DNA of 64,000 bases, taken from contig NC_014652.1 of assembly GCF_000166355.1 (NCBI RefSeq), positions 1,834,928-1,898,927 of the forward strand. Direction: 5' to 3'. This DNA comes from Caldicellulosiruptor hydrothermalis 108 (GTDB taxonomy: Bacteria; Bacillota; Thermoanaerobacteria; Caldicellulosiruptorales; Caldicellulosiruptoraceae). A model generated the notes under the pieces. It worked only from the letters and a program-made list of their open reading frames with translations. It did not search any database and had not been told where the DNA came from. Made by a program: the position numbers and the translations under genes. Positions within the stretch are counted from its first letter, which is position 1, and each line of letters begins with the position of its first letter. Shown piece after piece: positions 62,946 through 64,000 of the stretch.

Positions 62946-63308
62946 TTATACAGCATTGTGAACAAAGGCAACTATCTTTCTACATGGAATGTCAACTATT
63001 GAACCAAGGCCGCAAAATCTTCTGTGTGGCGGGCAGCATCTTTCTCTTCGATGATGTTCGCCAAACTCTTCTCTTGAGTCATAGCCTCTGTACCAGAAGG
63101 GGTCATCTGGTGGTGTCCCTATTGTTACAATAAGCCTTATAAACCTTGGCGTAACAAGTGCTAAAACTCCTGTAAATCCTTGACCGCTTTCTCCTCCGCT
63201 TTCTGTGAACACTGTAACTGTTTCTCCTAAATATTTTTTCATGTGTTCACAGATGTCGTGGCAGTGATGTTCGTGACCTTCATACCTCAAATCCAGTTCT
63301 TCTGACAT
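62946..63308 (-). CDS. conserved protein of unknown function (spore-coat-like features)
   Basis: 120 residues. It has a His/Cys-rich start (GHEHHCHDICEHM), a central region with a possible beta fold (ETVTVFTESGGESGQGFTGVLALVTPRFIRL), and a His/Arg/Cys cluster (HHRRERCCPPHRRFC). The histidines and cysteines could bind metal. I do not recognise the family; the pattern recalls Clostridial proteins associated with the spore surface. The RBS GGGAGGTAGGAAGG lies between an 18-bp inverted repeat and the ATG. Confidence 0.75.
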   Translation of the reverse strand: MSEELDLRYEGHEHHCHDICEHMKKYLGETVTVFTESGGESGQGFTGVLALVTPRFIRLIVTIGTPPDDPFWYRGYDSREEFGEHHRRERCCPPHRRFCGLGSIVDIPCRKIVAFVHNAV

Positions 63309-63320
63309 ACCTTCCTACCT

Positions 63321-63370
63321 CCCATAATTCATATTATGTCTTCTACCATTAACATAATATGAATTATGGG
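63321..63370. repeat. perfect 18-bp inverted repeat
   Basis: CCCATAATTCATATTATG (63321-63338) and its exact reverse complement at 63353-63370, separated by 14 bases. There is no T tract on either side, and it lies between the BofC-like stop and the ribosome site of the 120-residue protein. Possible operator, processing signal or a mini element. Confidence 0.85.
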
Positions 63371-63393
63371 TAAACTGTGTTACATAAAATTTT

Positions 63394-63966
63394 TTAACTT
63401 CCAAAATCCTCAATTATCTTTATTGCATCTTCAAACGAGTTGACCACGATTCCTTTTTTTAAATCATTGACCTCTTGTTCTGGTAAGTTCTCAATACTAA
63501 TTGGAGTAATGAGCTTTAGAGTATCACCATCTACAGGTTGCGAATAAAATATAGCTACTCTTCCGTCTTTTATAGAAATTATAAAATGATTGGGACAAAA
63601 ACCGTCAAATACACGGCTTATCACCACATACTTAGAGCTAAATGCATCTATTTCCCAGCCGGCAAACATATTTTTAAAGTCCTGCTTTGACATCCCTACA
63701 TACTCTTTTGGTACTAACTTTTTCTCTTCGATGACATGTCCACATCCTTTAAAATATTTTCTTACAACAAACAAAGTGTTATCAGCTATCCTGCCTTCTA
63801 TATCTTTGTTTATATATGCAATCTGTGTTACGTTCTTGCCTTTTATGTCCTTTTCAGATTTCACTTTTCCTCTTTCTAATGTTATAGTAAACCCCACTGC
63901 AAACGACACTATGAACAAGAAAATAATAATAGCAGTGAGCGTGGCAGTTTTAAAATACAGTTTCAT
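63394..63966 (-). CDS. BofC-like protein, possibly a forespore protein relic
   Basis: About 190 residues: an N-terminal membrane anchor or signal (~5-28), a middle domain with FKGCGHVIEEKKL, and a C-terminal domain with VISRVFDGFCPNHFIISIKDGRVAIF like the BofC C-terminal domain. BofC controls SpoIVB-dependent sigma-K activation in Bacillus; members of this genus are not known to sporulate. The ATG at 63966 follows GGGGG at suitable distance. Its upstream partner lies past the end of the window. Confidence 0.7.
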   Translation of the reverse strand: MKLYFKTATLTAIIIFLFIVSFAVGFTITLERGKVKSEKDIKGKNVTQIAYINKDIEGRIADNTLFVVRKYFKGCGHVIEEKKLVPKEYVGMSKQDFKNMFAGWEIDAFSSKYVVISRVFDGFCPNHFIISIKDGRVAIFYSQPVDGDTLKLITPISIENLPEQEVNDLKKGIVVNSFEDAIKIIEDFGS

Positions 63967-64000
63967 TTTCTTGTGGCCCCCATGAGTACTCAAACTTTTT

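Overview
The window is AT-rich DNA from a Gram-positive, anaerobic, plant-polysaccharide-degrading thermophile. The gene set points to Caldicellulosiruptor or a close relative (inferred, no search run): a four-subunit pyruvate:ferredoxin oxidoreductase, a 4-O-methylglucuronoxylan/aldouronate operon with a GH67 alpha-glucuronidase, a tungsten aldehyde:ferredoxin oxidoreductase, and relics of sporulation genes (GerMN, BofC). Nearly all genes lie on the minus strand.

Layout. 1-1906: start of a GdpP-like gene, yybS and pheA. 1977-5210: porCDAB operon with its own promoter and terminator. 5340-7620: a VTT membrane protein, serS and tRNA-Arg(CCU). 7732-15132: a type I restriction-modification island next to the tRNA; hsdR and hsdS look intact, but hsdM has lost its centre, including the catalytic NPPF motif, and also lacks a usable start codon. 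15220-18841: nicotinate phosphoribosyltransferase and an ECF cobalt/nickel transporter preceded by a structured leader. 19085-36902: one large glucuronoxylan regulon made of two paralogous solute-binding proteins, a UroD-like protein, two permeases, a YesM/YesN two-component system, GH67, UxuB, UxuA and a GH2 enzyme, with hairpins between genes that probably tune expression. 37035-41435: hisC-aroF-tyrA-aroA aromatic amino acid operon on the plus strand. 41434-49843: a rhaB-like kinase with a DeoR regulator; gerMN-rph-rdgB-phosphoesterase-GNAT; a WecA/TagO transferase, a small membrane protein and CheR.

49965-62058 is the most interesting part: a tungsten-cofactor locus. It has molybdopterin synthesis genes (mogA, moaC-MOSC fusion, moaA, two moeA), a tungstate transporter (tupABC), then MoeB/ThiF-like, MoaD/ThiS-like, a tungsten aldehyde oxidoreductase and a polyferredoxin. 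Between moeB and tupA, at 58647-58826 on the minus strand, is an RNA closely resembling the Moco/Tuco riboswitch with a terminator expression platform. An insertion sequence in the opposite orientation now lies between this riboswitch and tupA, so the switch is probably cut off from its target operon. 62155-63966: an FAH-family enzyme, a small conserved protein of unknown function and a BofC-like protein.

No CRISPR array, rRNA or complete prophage was seen.
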